A stretch of DNA of 43,212 nucleotides. Origin: Candidatus Scalindua rubra (GTDB taxonomy: Bacteria > Planctomycetota > Brocadiia > Brocadiales > Scalinduaceae). This document shows, in pieces, positions 1-8,020 of the stretch. Every line of letters starts with the position of its first letter. Position 1 is the first letter of the stretch. The translations under genes and the position numbers were made by a program. The notes under the pieces are model-generated. The model ran no database searches and was not told where the DNA came from. It was given only the letters and a program-made list of their open reading frames with translations. Where the stretch lies: the NCBI GenBank assembly GCA_001723765.1, contig MAYW01000022.1, forward strand, positions 1 through 43,212. Direction: 5' to 3'.

Positions 1-272
1 GATCATTTGATCAGGGATTTCAGTATTATACGTCATAAAAAAAACGGTTTTGGGGTTCTTTTCACTATTTTTTTAAAAACTTTGCGCTCTTTGCGTTTTT
101 GCGGTGAACTATTAAGTTTTTTTTCATTCTTTAAGGTTTCTTTCTTTGCGCCTGCCCTGTGAAATCTGAATTTATTTCACCGGGGTCCTCCCCGCCTGAC
201 GGACGGGCAGGTGTGTCTTTGCGGTGAATTATTATCAATTGATTTATTATGTCGTATTATATATAAATATAC

Positions 273-301
273 TTGACGTATAGGAAATTCAAAGTTAAGA
301 T
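273..301 (+). promoter_or_regulatory. candidate sigma70 promoter for the Cys-rich gene pair
   Basis: TTGACG at 273-278 and TAAGAT at 296-301 are separated by 17 bp. The -35 half lies in unique sequence and the -10 half in the palindromic repeat, so the insertion may have created or rebuilt this promoter. The second repeat copy has TTTAACG in the -35 position and so lacks the match. Motif match only. Confidence 0.35.
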
Positions 302-381
302 TCTTCGGTCGTTCCTCCCTCAGAATGACATGCTGAAATGTCATTCTGAATGTAGCGAAGCGGAATGAAGAATCTAACTTG
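276..381. repeat. 106-bp palindromic intergenic repeat, copy 1
   Basis: This segment is identical over 106 bp to 5906-6011 in the same orientation. Its ends are near-inverted (AAGTTAAGATTCTTC on the left, GAAGAATCTAACTT on the right) and the middle holds a hairpin CAGAATGACAT/ATGTCATTCTG. This is the architecture of a REP/MITE-like element without coding capacity. Exact identity of the two copies implies recent spread or conversion. Confidence 0.85.
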
Positions 382-409
382 AATTTTCCGAGGAAAGGAG
401 ATGATACAA

Positions 410-727
410 ATGTTTAAGAAACGTTATCTATATATCATTACAATGTTCGTATTTCTTTTTCTGGGTTCCCTTCTGCATTTCTCGGACGTAAATGCCGGCA
501 AAAAGAAGATTTTTGTCTGCTATTATTGTAAAGACTGCGAGTGTAATTTCGAGGCTGATAAATTTGGCAAATGTGTATGTGGTGAACCACTATTACCGTC
601 TGATAGGAGACCGGCAGAGACATCTAAGTACGTATGTGGATGTGGTGATGAATGTGATTGCGGTTCCAAATCAGATAAAGAAGGCAACTGCGTGTGTGAT
701 AAGCCTATGAAGGAAGCAGAAGGGTAA
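410..727 (+). CDS. secreted cysteine-rich protein (paralog 1)
   Basis: The product has a basic start, a hydrophobic stretch and a likely signal-peptidase site after DVNA, so it is probably exported. The mature part has 12 Cys in two repeats of roughly CxCxxxCxC, 10-15 residues, then GxCxCG/D, with a conserved LLPSDR segment between them. Such dense paired CxC motifs suggest metal binding, but I know no named family. I prefer the ATG at 410 because AAAGGAG (394-400) is 9 nt upstream of it; the in-frame ATG at 401 directly abuts the Shine-Dalgarno. A paralog follows 37 nt downstream, so the two are probably co-transcribed. Confidence 0.75.
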   Translation: MFKKRYLYIITMFVFLFLGSLLHFSDVNAGKKKIFVCYYCKDCECNFEADKFGKCVCGEPLLPSDRRPAETSKYVCGCGDECDCGSKSDKEGNCVCDKPMKEAEG

Positions 728-764
728 TAGAAGTTTAAAGTGATTTAAAAAGAAAGGGGTATAG

Positions 765-1118
765 ATGGTGTTTAAGAGTTTGAAGAGTGTCTTAATTACA
801 TTAATAGCGATTAGTACAATAGCTTTAAGTGGTCTTTTTTACTACAGTCATAATCTTGCAGCAGAAGAGAAGGAGGAGAAAAAGCAGACAATTTATATTT
901 GTTACTGTGCCGGAGGATGCCTTTGTGCTTATGAAACATTAAAACCTGGGGGCAGATGCGTTTGCGGCCTGGCCACTATACCGTCAGACAGAGAAGAGCT
1001 GAGTGATGAATATGAATACGAGTGTGATTGCGGTACCGTATGTGACTGTGGTACAAGGGCCGATGAACCGGGACTGTGCCATTGCGGCATACTGGAAATG
1101 AAGGAAGCGGAAGAATAG
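765..1118 (+). CDS. secreted cysteine-rich protein (paralog 2)
   Basis: This is a clear paralog of the preceding gene. It has an N-terminal hydrophobic segment (about residues 8-28), an acidic/lysine linker, then two CxCxxxCxC...CxCG repeats with 12 Cys in total. The IPSDRE segment lies between the repeats, and the C-terminus MKEAEE matches paralog 1's MKEAEG. An AAAGGGG-type ribosome site precedes the ATG. The conserved cysteine spacing with divergent filler indicates that the cysteines are what is selected, as in metal-binding or disulfide-knotted periplasmic proteins. Function unknown. Confidence 0.75.
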   Translation: MVFKSLKSVLITLIAISTIALSGLFYYSHNLAAEEKEEKKQTIYICYCAGGCLCAYETLKPGGRCVCGLATIPSDREELSDEYEYECDCGTVCDCGTRADEPGLCHCGILEMKEAEE

Positions 1119-1133
1119 ATCGGACTTAGTTGA

Positions 1134-1307
1134 ATTGCAAAAGAATTAAAGGATGAAAGCATTAACAACGTTTCTCTCATAGCTGAAGGTTTACACCAGA
1201 ATTTCTATGAAAACACACATCCCCCTGATAATGTCAAAAAAGGCGCAAAGACTATTAAATTGTTTGTAAAAAGGCTGCGTAATCGATTTGATCTTGATGA
1301 AGCATAG
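1134..1307 (+). pseudogene. 3' relic of a small PaREP1/HEPN-like gene
   Basis: An open frame without a start codon follows a TGA at 1131 and encodes 57 residues including LIAEGLHQNFYENTHPPD and a basic C-terminus. The LHxNFYE signature resembles the C-terminal helix of PaREP1-type small helical proteins (from memory). With no start and no N-terminal part this is best read as a decayed gene end. The next ~250 bp hold only palindromes (CCCGAAAGGG; ATTCCCAAATTGATTGGGAAT) and a doubled GTCCCTATTTAAT. Confidence 0.35.
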
Positions 1308-1562
1308 TTAGGGCTACATTTCTATTCTCAACACCTATCACAAATGACCCTGGTACGGGCGCTGTCCCTGGAATAGTCCCAGATCCGACTGTCGGGAAGC
1401 GGGCGTGTATGCCTCCCGAAAGGGAGGGGAAAAAATCATATAGTAAAAAATTGCCATTCCCAAATTGATTGGGAATCTAATTTCTCTTTAACAAAGATAA
1501 CTCTAATACGAGGGAAATTATAGAAAATAGGCGCTGTCCCTATTTAATGGTCCCTATTTAAT

Positions 1563-1583
1563 GAATTTGCCGTTTCACGGCAA
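1563..1583. repeat. 9-bp stem palindrome
   Basis: ATTTGCCGT TTC ACGGCAAAT is a perfect 9-bp stem with a 3-nt loop. It sits directly after the doubled GTCCCTATTTAAT at the 5' edge of the DUF1670 locus and runs into the relic frame there, as if an insertion boundary lies here. Confidence 0.6.
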
Positions 1584-1762
1584 ATAGTCCTGCTTTAGTT
1601 AGAGAGTACATTGCTCTTTATCAAAGATTAGAAAAAGATCAATATCACAAAGATTCTTTGAATAAAAAACTGCTTCTTTATCGTATCGACTTAGATTCAG
1701 ATCTTAGCCAATTTAACACCTCACCTTTTAAAAAAAACATCTTACAGGAGGTGAGGATATGA
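1565..1762 (+). pseudogene. start-less frame abutting the DUF1670 gene
   Basis: This frame encodes 65 residues, including SPALVREYIALYQRLEKDQ, and ends with a TGA that overlaps the next gene's ATG (ATGA), the usual sign of translational coupling. It has no plausible start and its 5' end runs into a palindrome. I read it as the 3' end of the upstream partner gene of the DUF1670 protein, truncated by an insertion or deletion. I do not recognise the family. Confidence 0.4.
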
Positions 1763-2574
1763 GCATTAAGAAAAACAGGCTTAGTCAAAATGGCATCTAT
1801 GGGCCTTTGACTCAAAAAACTCTGAGAAACCTCTTAAAGAAAGAGCTTATTACCAACTTTGGCTTTGAGAATATGCATATAATAGCTGACATACTAATTG
1901 ATAGATTCTTAAAGATAATTAGTGAATGCTCTGTTGAGAAAGAGCGTATTAAACCATATCAGACTATAGTATTTGCTGTGGATAGAAATCAAAGGTTTGG
2001 ATATGGTAAAACTATGAGTCAAACCAAACTAATACCTGTAACAGTTAATATTATAACCCATCAAGAGCTTGAGGAATTAGCCTCTGGTAAGTATTTAAAA
2101 GACCTTAGGCCTAAAATAGTGACCCGCATACTAAAAGAAGCCTATGCTCAAGGTGGTGTATTATCCTTAAACGATGTTGCCATAATCTGTGGGGTACCTA
2201 ACACGATTATTAAGAAAGCGATGAGAGATTATTATAAACAACATCCTGATGAAATATTACCACACATTGGAACCATCTTTGACTGTGGAGCAACTATGAC
2301 CCATAAAAGGATAATAATCAAACTCTATCTATCCGGGCTGTTGACCAAAGAAATATCAGAGAAAACTAATCATCATCCATTTAATGTGGATAGTTACATA
2401 AGCAGCTTTGAACAGGTTAGAGGTCTTTATGAGGAAGGCAAAGGTGTTCAACAAATTGCCTTCTTCACGGGATTTTCTCAAAGCTTAGTTAAAGAATATA
2501 TACAAATTATCAAAGAACTTAATCAACTACAAAATAACAATAAGCCTAATGGACTTATGTCATTAACATCATAA
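1759..2574 (+). CDS. DUF1670 family protein
   Basis: The 271-residue product matches my memory of the DUF1670 family: an N-terminal helical region, a central FDCGATMTHKRIIIKLYL block, and a C-terminal helix-turn-helix-like half with TNHHPFNVDSYISSFEQV. Family function is not established; the C-terminal pattern looks like a DNA-binding resolvase/sigma-type HTH. A strong AGGAGG site (1745-1750) precedes the ATG, which overlaps the stop of the truncated frame upstream. A strong terminator follows at 2626-2684. The gene may belong to a mobile or repeated unit, given the relic and palindromes at its left edge. Confidence 0.7.
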   Translation: MSIKKNRLSQNGIYGPLTQKTLRNLLKKELITNFGFENMHIIADILIDRFLKIISECSVEKERIKPYQTIVFAVDRNQRFGYGKTMSQTKLIPVTVNIITHQELEELASGKYLKDLRPKIVTRILKEAYAQGGVLSLNDVAIICGVPNTIIKKAMRDYYKQHPDEILPHIGTIFDCGATMTHKRIIIKLYLSGLLTKEISEKTNHHPFNVDSYISSFEQVRGLYEEGKGVQQIAFFTGFSQSLVKEYIQIIKELNQLQNNNKPNGLMSLTS

Positions 2575-2625
2575 AATGAATATGGATAGATCGGATAACA
2601 TCCAGAAACCTTTTGGAAAAAATGG

Positions 2626-2685
2626 AATAGAATGGCTAACTCCAGTCGTCCTACGGACTCCTTACGTTAGCCATTCTATTTTTCA
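2626..2685 (+). terminator. intrinsic terminator after the DUF1670 gene
   Basis: AATAGAATGGCTAAC (2626-2640) pairs perfectly with GTTAGCCATTCTATT (2666-2680) over 15 bp, with a smaller AGTC/GACT stem inside, and is followed by a short T-run. It may also work on the minus strand. Confidence 0.65.
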
Positions 2686-2828
2686 TACAATCATATAAAA
2701 AGCTTATTTAGTTTTACAATATTATTGGTGTTGTTACCTAATACCACAGTATGCTGTAGTTACAGCAAATAGTGATCGGGAATCTATTTTAGGATAAATA
2801 AGTCTAAGTTTCAAAGTTGATTAAGTCA

Positions 2829-4196
2829 TCACCCAACATTATTATATTCCCTTACCCGGAAACGAACACCTAATTCTTCAGCTATCTTCCGACAACCTTC
2901 TACATCAATTCCGGGCATACCCACTATTGATACCATCACGTCAGGTATGAATTTCTTTGCATCTTTTATAAAAGAAAGTAAGGACGTATACGCCTTACCA
3001 TCAAATGATGATTTACAAAGCTTTTGATATTCTTCCTCATAATTTGTATTCAGACTGATACAAATTGTGTCTATCAAGCCCTTAAGCTCTCCACAAATAG
3101 GTCTGCCATTAATTAAATCGCTAAGACCATTTGTATCAAGTCTCACAATAGCACCCTTTACCTTTAAATATTTAGCAACAGATTTCAGCACATCCAGACG
3201 CTCGGTAGGCTCACCAAAACCACAAAAGACCACTTCATCATAACCTGATGGGTCACCAATGGCTTTTATTAACTCTTCAATAGTTGGTTCCTTCTCCAAT
3301 CCAAGATAATGACCCTTTACATATGGTGCTGTTTCCCTGGAACAAAAGACACATCGATTGGGACAACGACTTGTTATATTTAGATAGAGAGAGTTTCTAA
3401 TAACATATGCAATCTTGCCTTTGGTTTCAGTCTGTCCAATACCAAAAAGATTTTTTGCATTGTGAGTCGTTATCCTCTTAATGTCTTCAACTGACAAATT
3501 ATATAATTCTGCAAATACCGGAACCATATATGTAAGATAAGAAGGTTCGTTTCGTTTACCTCTTTTTGGTTGAGGAGCCAGAAATGGACAATCTGTCTCC
3601 AAAAGCAATTTTTCAACTGGAACAGATTTGACCACCTCCCTTAAGCGATTAGCATTTGGAAAGGTTACGGGTCCCGCAAAAGAAATATAGAAACCAAGCC
3701 TTAAAAATTCTTTCGCTATTTCTTTACTACCACTAAAACAATGAACAACACCTTTTATTGAACCGTTATAAGAACGAACAATTTCCAGACAGTCACTACT
3801 CGCATCTCGATTATGAATTATGACATGCAGCTTTTCCTTCTTTGCTAATTCTATATGTCGCCGAAATAAACGCTTTTGATCATCATGCTTGCTGCGGTTA
3901 CGATAATAATCAAGTCCTGTTTCACCAATAGCAACAACCCTATTCTGCCTGGTTAACGATTCTAATAAAGACCAATCTTTTTCAGAAACTTTTGAAGCCT
4001 CATGAGGATGTATTCCAACACTTGCATAAATCTGATCGTATTGTTTTGTTAGTTCAATAGATTGTGCACTTGATTTAACGCTTGTGCCAACGTTGACAAA
4101 ATATTCCACTCCTGTTTCTTTAGAGCGGTTTATTACTTCATCTATATCGTTTTTATAATCAGGAAAGTCTAAATGTGTATGAGTATCAATTATCAT
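2829..4196 (-). CDS. fusion of TatD-family DNase and TatD-linked radical SAM protein
   Basis: Residues 1-255 form a complete TatD metal-dependent hydrolase: DTHTHLD at 4-10, GIHPHEA near 61, GETGLDYY at 91-98, HNR near 128, HCFSGS at 152-157 and LLLETDCPFLAPQP at 197-210. Residues 265-455 form a radical SAM domain with CPNRCVFC (Cys278, 282, 285) and a following FCGFGEPTE motif, of the kind described as the TatD-associated radical SAM family. Normally these are neighbouring genes; here one continuous frame joins them. TatD acts as a nuclease or deacylase; the radical SAM substrate is unknown. It lies downstream of the rplS-yraN gene after a 200-bp spacer, so it may be separately transcribed. 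Confidence 0.9.
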   Translation of the reverse strand: MIIDTHTHLDFPDYKNDIDEVINRSKETGVEYFVNVGTSVKSSAQSIELTKQYDQIYASVGIHPHEASKVSEKDWSLLESLTRQNRVVAIGETGLDYYRNRSKHDDQKRLFRRHIELAKKEKLHVIIHNRDASSDCLEIVRSYNGSIKGVVHCFSGSKEIAKEFLRLGFYISFAGPVTFPNANRLREVVKSVPVEKLLLETDCPFLAPQPKRGKRNEPSYLTYMVPVFAELYNLSVEDIKRITTHNAKNLFGIGQTETKGKIAYVIRNSLYLNITSRCPNRCVFCSRETAPYVKGHYLGLEKEPTIEELIKAIGDPSGYDEVVFCGFGEPTERLDVLKSVAKYLKVKGAIVRLDTNGLSDLINGRPICGELKGLIDTICISLNTNYEEEYQKLCKSSFDGKAYTSLLSFIKDAKKFIPDVMVSIVGMPGIDVEGCRKIAEELGVRFRVREYNNVG

Positions 4197-4396
4197 AGGT
4201 CTCTATAATTTTATAACTTGCTAAAGTTAAAAAAATATTCTTGTACTGTTCTTTTTGTGAGATTTAGCAGACTGTAGCTGAAGACTTTAGCCTTCCATTA
4301 TAATATAGCAATCATAGAGATGGAAACCAGGTTTCCGCTACGGTTTAATTCAATGACATCGCATAAGCAGGGTGAGCGAAGCAAACCAAGTTTTAT

Positions 4397-5179
4397 TTAG
4401 TTAAAAACGCCATCTGCCGTAAATGCATTTTTGAGTAATTCGATATCTGGATTGTTATCGTTCTCTTTGAATAAAATTGAGACAATATCAAAACGATAAT
4501 CCATGTCTTCTATTTGATTTGCCATTAAGTAATTTAATGCAGTTCGAATAATTTTACTTCTCTTCTCGTTTGTTACAGCCAATTCTGGAGGGCCAAAATC
4601 TTCGGATAAACGACTCTTTACTTCTACAAAGCTAATAACACCTTTATCATACGCAATAATATCAATTTCTCCACTTTTGCACACATAATTTCGCTTAAGT
4701 ATCTTATAGCCCTTTTTCTTTAAGAACTTTTTAGCTAAATTTTCACCTTTTATGCAAAGCTCTTTAGGACTAACTTGATTTTTTGTTTTCTTTTCAGCCT
4801 TAACATTATTTGTCTTCTTTGCTTTTCTCTTTACTTTTCTGCGAATCTCTTTCATTCGTGCACTCTTCCCACTCTTCTCGCGTAAGTAATATAATTTGGC
4901 ACGCCTTACCCTGTAGGATTTTTTTACTTTTACGTCAGCTACATTTGGCGAATGTAAAGGAAAAACTCGTTCAACGCCTTCTCCTTGTACTATCCTTCTA
5001 ACTGTAAATGTTTCTCTTACTCCACTTCCTTTTTTTGCAATAACAATACCATTAAAAATCTGAATGCGTTCCTTTTCACCTTCAAATGTTTTAACGTGAA
5101 CATCAACCAGGTCACCAACTTGAAATTTTGGCACCTTTTTTTTCATATTTTCTTTTTCTACCAAATCAATTATATTCAT
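4397..5179 (-). CDS. rplS: ribosomal protein L19 fused to a YraN/UPF0102 nuclease-like domain
   Basis: Residues 1-115 are a complete L19 (FQVGDLVDVHVK, GVRETFTVRRI, HSPNVADVKVKK, RVRRAKLYYLR), a 50S protein at the 30S interface. A lysine-rich linker of about 20 residues follows. Residues ~139-255 form a YraN/UPF0102 domain with ENLAKKFLKKKGY and the restriction-endonuclease-like core SGEIDIIAY...FVEVKSR. In most bacteria yraN is a separate gene near rplS/rnhB. The frame runs through with no start site at the junction, so the ribosome may carry the domain unless it is cleaved. AAAGGAG lies 8 nt before the ATG. It follows trmD by 30 nt, so it is in the same operon. Confidence 0.9.
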   Translation of the reverse strand: MNIIDLVEKENMKKKVPKFQVGDLVDVHVKTFEGEKERIQIFNGIVIAKKGSGVRETFTVRRIVQGEGVERVFPLHSPNVADVKVKKSYRVRRAKLYYLREKSGKSARMKEIRRKVKRKAKKTNNVKAEKKTKNQVSPKELCIKGENLAKKFLKKKGYKILKRNYVCKSGEIDIIAYDKGVISFVEVKSRLSEDFGPPELAVTNEKRSKIIRTALNYLMANQIEDMDYRFDIVSILFKENDNNPDIELLKNAFTADGVFN

Positions 5180-5209
5180 TGTATCAACTCCTTTATTAGT
5201 TTATCCTTG

Positions 5210-5899
5210 TTATTGTGTTTCTTTTTCCAACAAATCAGGTCTTCGTTCCTGTGTTCTCAAAACAGCCTTTTTCTTCCTCCATTCTTTGATCTTTGAATGG
5301 TTACCAGATTTAAGAATTTCAGGAACTCTCATTCCCCTGAACTCTGCAGGTCTTGTATATTGAGGATACTCAAGCATTTTATTCATAAAGGATTCACTTT
5401 GCAATGATCTGTCTCCACCTAAAACACCTGGAATTAATCTTACAACCGCATCTACAATAACCATTGCGGGTATTTCGCCACCAGTAAGTACATAATCTCC
5501 TATAGAAATTTCAAGCACGTTCATCCCAGATCTTATCCTTTCGTCAAATCCTTCATAGTGACCACAAATTACCATTAAACGAGTCTCCTCTGATAAATTT
5601 TCAACAATCTTCTGGTTTAACTTATTTCCCTGGGGAGTTAATAATATCTTTTTCGATACTGAATCCCCTTGCGCTTCCACCGCATCAACTGCATTAAATA
5701 TCGGTTCTGGTTTCAAAACCATACCAGCGCCACCACCGTATGGTTTGTCATCCACACACTTGTGTTTGTCATTAGAGTAATCTCTAATATTATGTAAATG
5801 AAAAGTTACCAGATTCTTTTCCTGCGCAATCCTCAAGATGCTTTCATTTAACACATCATGAAACATTTCAGGAAATAATGTCAAGATATCTATTCGCAT
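5210..5899 (-). CDS. trmD: tRNA (guanine-37-N1)-methyltransferase TrmD
   Basis: TrmD methylates G37 next to the anticodon of certain tRNAs using S-adenosylmethionine and so prevents +1 frameshifting. The 229-residue product has normal family length and the SPOUT knot motifs [13 protein letters not shown] (residues ~55-67), [36 protein letters not shown] and the PGVLG...ES segment. It lies between rpsP and the rplS fusion in the standard order, but rimM, normally between rpsP and trmD, is missing; a palindromic repeat (5906-6011) occupies that interval. Confidence 0.96.
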   Translation of the reverse strand: MRIDILTLFPEMFHDVLNESILRIAQEKNLVTFHLHNIRDYSNDKHKCVDDKPYGGGAGMVLKPEPIFNAVDAVEAQGDSVSKKILLTPQGNKLNQKIVENLSEETRLMVICGHYEGFDERIRSGMNVLEISIGDYVLTGGEIPAMVIVDAVVRLIPGVLGGDRSLQSESFMNKMLEYPQYTRPAEFRGMRVPEILKSGNHSKIKEWRKKKAVLRTQERRPDLLEKETQ

Positions 5900-5905
5900 A
5901 ATTTA

Positions 5906-6011
5906 ACGTATAGGAAATTCAAAGTTAAGATTCTTCGGTCGTTCCTCCCTCAGAATGACATGCTGAAATGTCATTCTGAATGTAGCGAAGCGGAATGAAG
6001 AATCTAACTTG
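5906..6011. repeat. 106-bp palindromic intergenic repeat, copy 2
   Basis: Identical to 276-381. It sits between rpsP and trmD inside the ribosomal operon, where its hairpin (CAGAATGACAT/ATGTCATTCTG) would be transcribed and could act as a processing or attenuation site. Confidence 0.85.
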
Positions 6012-6021
6012 CTTATAAATA

Positions 6022-6279
6022 TTATTTCTTAAAAAGTATTTTATTTTTTTTTAGAATGCTTGCTACAGTTTCTGTTGGTTTAGCGCCCACACTAATCCAA
6101 TACTCAATTCTTTCTCTCTTCAATACTACCTTTTTTGACTCTTCCTTCTCCATTGGATCATACGTACCCAATTGTTCGATACTTCTTCCATCGCGCTCTT
6201 CACGCGCATCAAATGCACAAATCCTGTAAAAGGCCCTATTTTTTCGCCCCATCCTCTTAAGTCTTATCCTTACCGCCAT
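6022..6279 (-). CDS. rpsP: 30S ribosomal protein S16
   Basis: The 85-residue product is a typical S16: MAVRIRLKRMGRKNRAFYR at the N-terminus, the DGRSIEQLGTYDPM block and the C-terminal WISVGAKPTETVASIL. S16 is an assembly protein of the 30S body. It is second in the ffh-rpsP-trmD-rplS order, 51 nt after ffh. Confidence 0.96.
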   Translation of the reverse strand: MAVRIRLKRMGRKNRAFYRICAFDAREERDGRSIEQLGTYDPMEKEESKKVVLKRERIEYWISVGAKPTETVASILKKNKILFKK

Positions 6280-6330
6280 ACACTTTCTCCTATCTTATTG
6301 ATTGTTAACTACTTAATTTAACTGTTTTAT

Positions 6331-7716
6331 TTATCTCTTTTTCCTTTTTACCTTCTTTCGCTTACTCCTAAGCTTTCTATGTATTCTCATAGCATCTGGA
6401 GAAAACCCCTCTGTCTGAAAGTGTTTAGCATCTTTTCCACTCATATGCCTAAACATTTTCTTCATTTGCTTAAACTGCTTTAATAATTGACTAACATCTT
6501 GAGCGCTTGTACCACTACCACTGGCGATTCTATGTCTTCTACTACCTTCAATAGTGTCCGGGTTCATACGTTCTTCAAGCGTCATTGAACGAATGACGGC
6601 TTCAACTCTTTTTAATTGATTTTCATCAACATCCATACCGTCCATTTTTTTTCCTATTCCCGGAATCATGCCAATTATGTCTTTTAATGACCCCATTCTC
6701 CTTACTTGTTGCAATTGACTAAGGAAATCTTCAAGTGTTAGTGTATTCTGTTTGATTTTTTTTTCTAATTTATCAGCTTCTTCCTTATCAATAACCTTTT
6801 GTGCCTTTTCAACCAAAGAAACAACGTCTCCCATTCCCAAGATTCTCGAAGCCATACGATCTGGATGAAATTCCTCGATCTTATCAAGTTTTTCACCCAC
6901 ACCTACAAATTTTATGGGTTTACCAGTAACAGCCTTAATCGACAACGCCGCACCTCCTCTAGCATCTCCATCCAGTTTTGTTAAAATTACACCATCAAAG
7001 CCCAATTGGGTATTGAATTCTTTAGCGCTATTAACGGCATCCTGTCCTGTCATAGAATCGCAAACAAATAAGATATGAGTCGGCTTTATTTTATCCTTAA
7101 TCTGCTTTAGCTCTAACATTAACTCTTCATCAATATGCAATCTGCCCGCAGTATCAAGTATTATGACATTATGGTTATTAGCCTTTGCATGTTTAATAGC
7201 CCTTTTGCATATCTTGACAGGGGCAAGGCCTTCTTTAGAATAAACTGGAATATTAAGTTGTTTACCAATAACTTTTAACTGTTCAATTGCGGCTGGCCTC
7301 TGTACATCAGCGGCTACAAGCATTGTTTTTTTCCCCTTCGACAAAATCATATTTGCAAGCTTGCCAGATGTTGTAGTCTTTCCGCTTCCTTGTAATCCCA
7401 CAAGCATAATAACGGTGATATCACCATCTACAAATGGTATAGAAGAATCCACAGGCCCCATAAGATTTTCCATCTCATTTTGTACTATTTTTATTATTTG
7501 TTGGCCCGGTGCTACACTTCTAAGAACTTCTTCTCCAATCGCTTGCTCTGTAACCCTATTAATAAAATCCTTTACTACTTTATAATTAGTATCTGCTTCT
7601 AGAAGAGCGATTCTTACTTCACGCAAACCATCTTGTATATTGTCCTTTGTTAATCTTCCTCTACTGCGCAATTTATTAAAAATTTTCTCAAAACTTCCTG
7701 TGATTGATTCAAACAT
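6331..7716 (-). CDS. ffh: signal recognition particle protein Ffh
   Basis: Ffh binds 4.5S RNA and signal sequences and delivers ribosomes to FtsY by paired GTP hydrolysis. The 461-residue product has the N domain, the G domain with GLQGSGKT (107-114), DTAGR and TKLDGDARGGAALS, and the methionine-rich M domain with RRHRIASGSGTS. An intact run of nine A (T9 on the plus strand, 6756-6764) encodes the GluLysLysIle segment in correct frame, which is useful when judging the A8-associated frame breaks elsewhere in this window. It is probably the first gene of the operon. Confidence 0.97.
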   Translation of the reverse strand: MFESITGSFEKIFNKLRSRGRLTKDNIQDGLREVRIALLEADTNYKVVKDFINRVTEQAIGEEVLRSVAPGQQIIKIVQNEMENLMGPVDSSIPFVDGDITVIMLVGLQGSGKTTTSGKLANMILSKGKKTMLVAADVQRPAAIEQLKVIGKQLNIPVYSKEGLAPVKICKRAIKHAKANNHNVIILDTAGRLHIDEELMLELKQIKDKIKPTHILFVCDSMTGQDAVNSAKEFNTQLGFDGVILTKLDGDARGGAALSIKAVTGKPIKFVGVGEKLDKIEEFHPDRMASRILGMGDVVSLVEKAQKVIDKEEADKLEKKIKQNTLTLEDFLSQLQQVRRMGSLKDIIGMIPGIGKKMDGMDVDENQLKRVEAVIRSMTLEERMNPDTIEGSRRHRIASGSGTSAQDVSQLLKQFKQMKKMFRHMSGKDAKHFQTEGFSPDAMRIHRKLRSKRKKVKRKKR

Positions 7717-8020
7717 TTTTTACCTCTTCGCGAGTTAATCGCATCCTGCACAACTCTTTCAAAATGGCTACAACGACATCCATGTCGCTGCTTCACGCCA
7801 TTTTGGACATGTGCTTGCCTGCCTAACGGTAGGCAGGCGCACAAAAAATATGATTTTGAAATTCCTAAACATGAACTTAGCTTTCAGCCTGCCCGTCGAC
7901 CTGTCTGCCGACAGGTGGGTTTTGCTTTGCAAAATAAAAATCATAATGTAATATAAATCAAATAAATATTCAATGTAAAATATCCTGATGCATGTTGTAC
8001 GGGTTCAATATTTTGAACCC
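7717..8020. other. intergenic region with clustered palindromes
   Basis: No gene is visible. The interval holds several hairpins: CAAAATGGC...GCCATTTTG with an inner CGACAT/ATGTCG stem (about 7760-7806), GCCTGCCTA/TAGGCAGGC (about 7817-7840), and a GC-rich CCTGCCCGTCGACCTGTCTG region near 7889. The first could terminate murA transcription entering ffh. The GC-rich motifs resemble palindromes near 180-215 and 9490-9750. Confidence 0.6.

Noticed and set aside
7650-7844. 64-codon minus-strand frame ahead of ffh
   Set aside because: It consists of translated palindromes plus the ffh 5' end in another frame and lacks a ribosome site.
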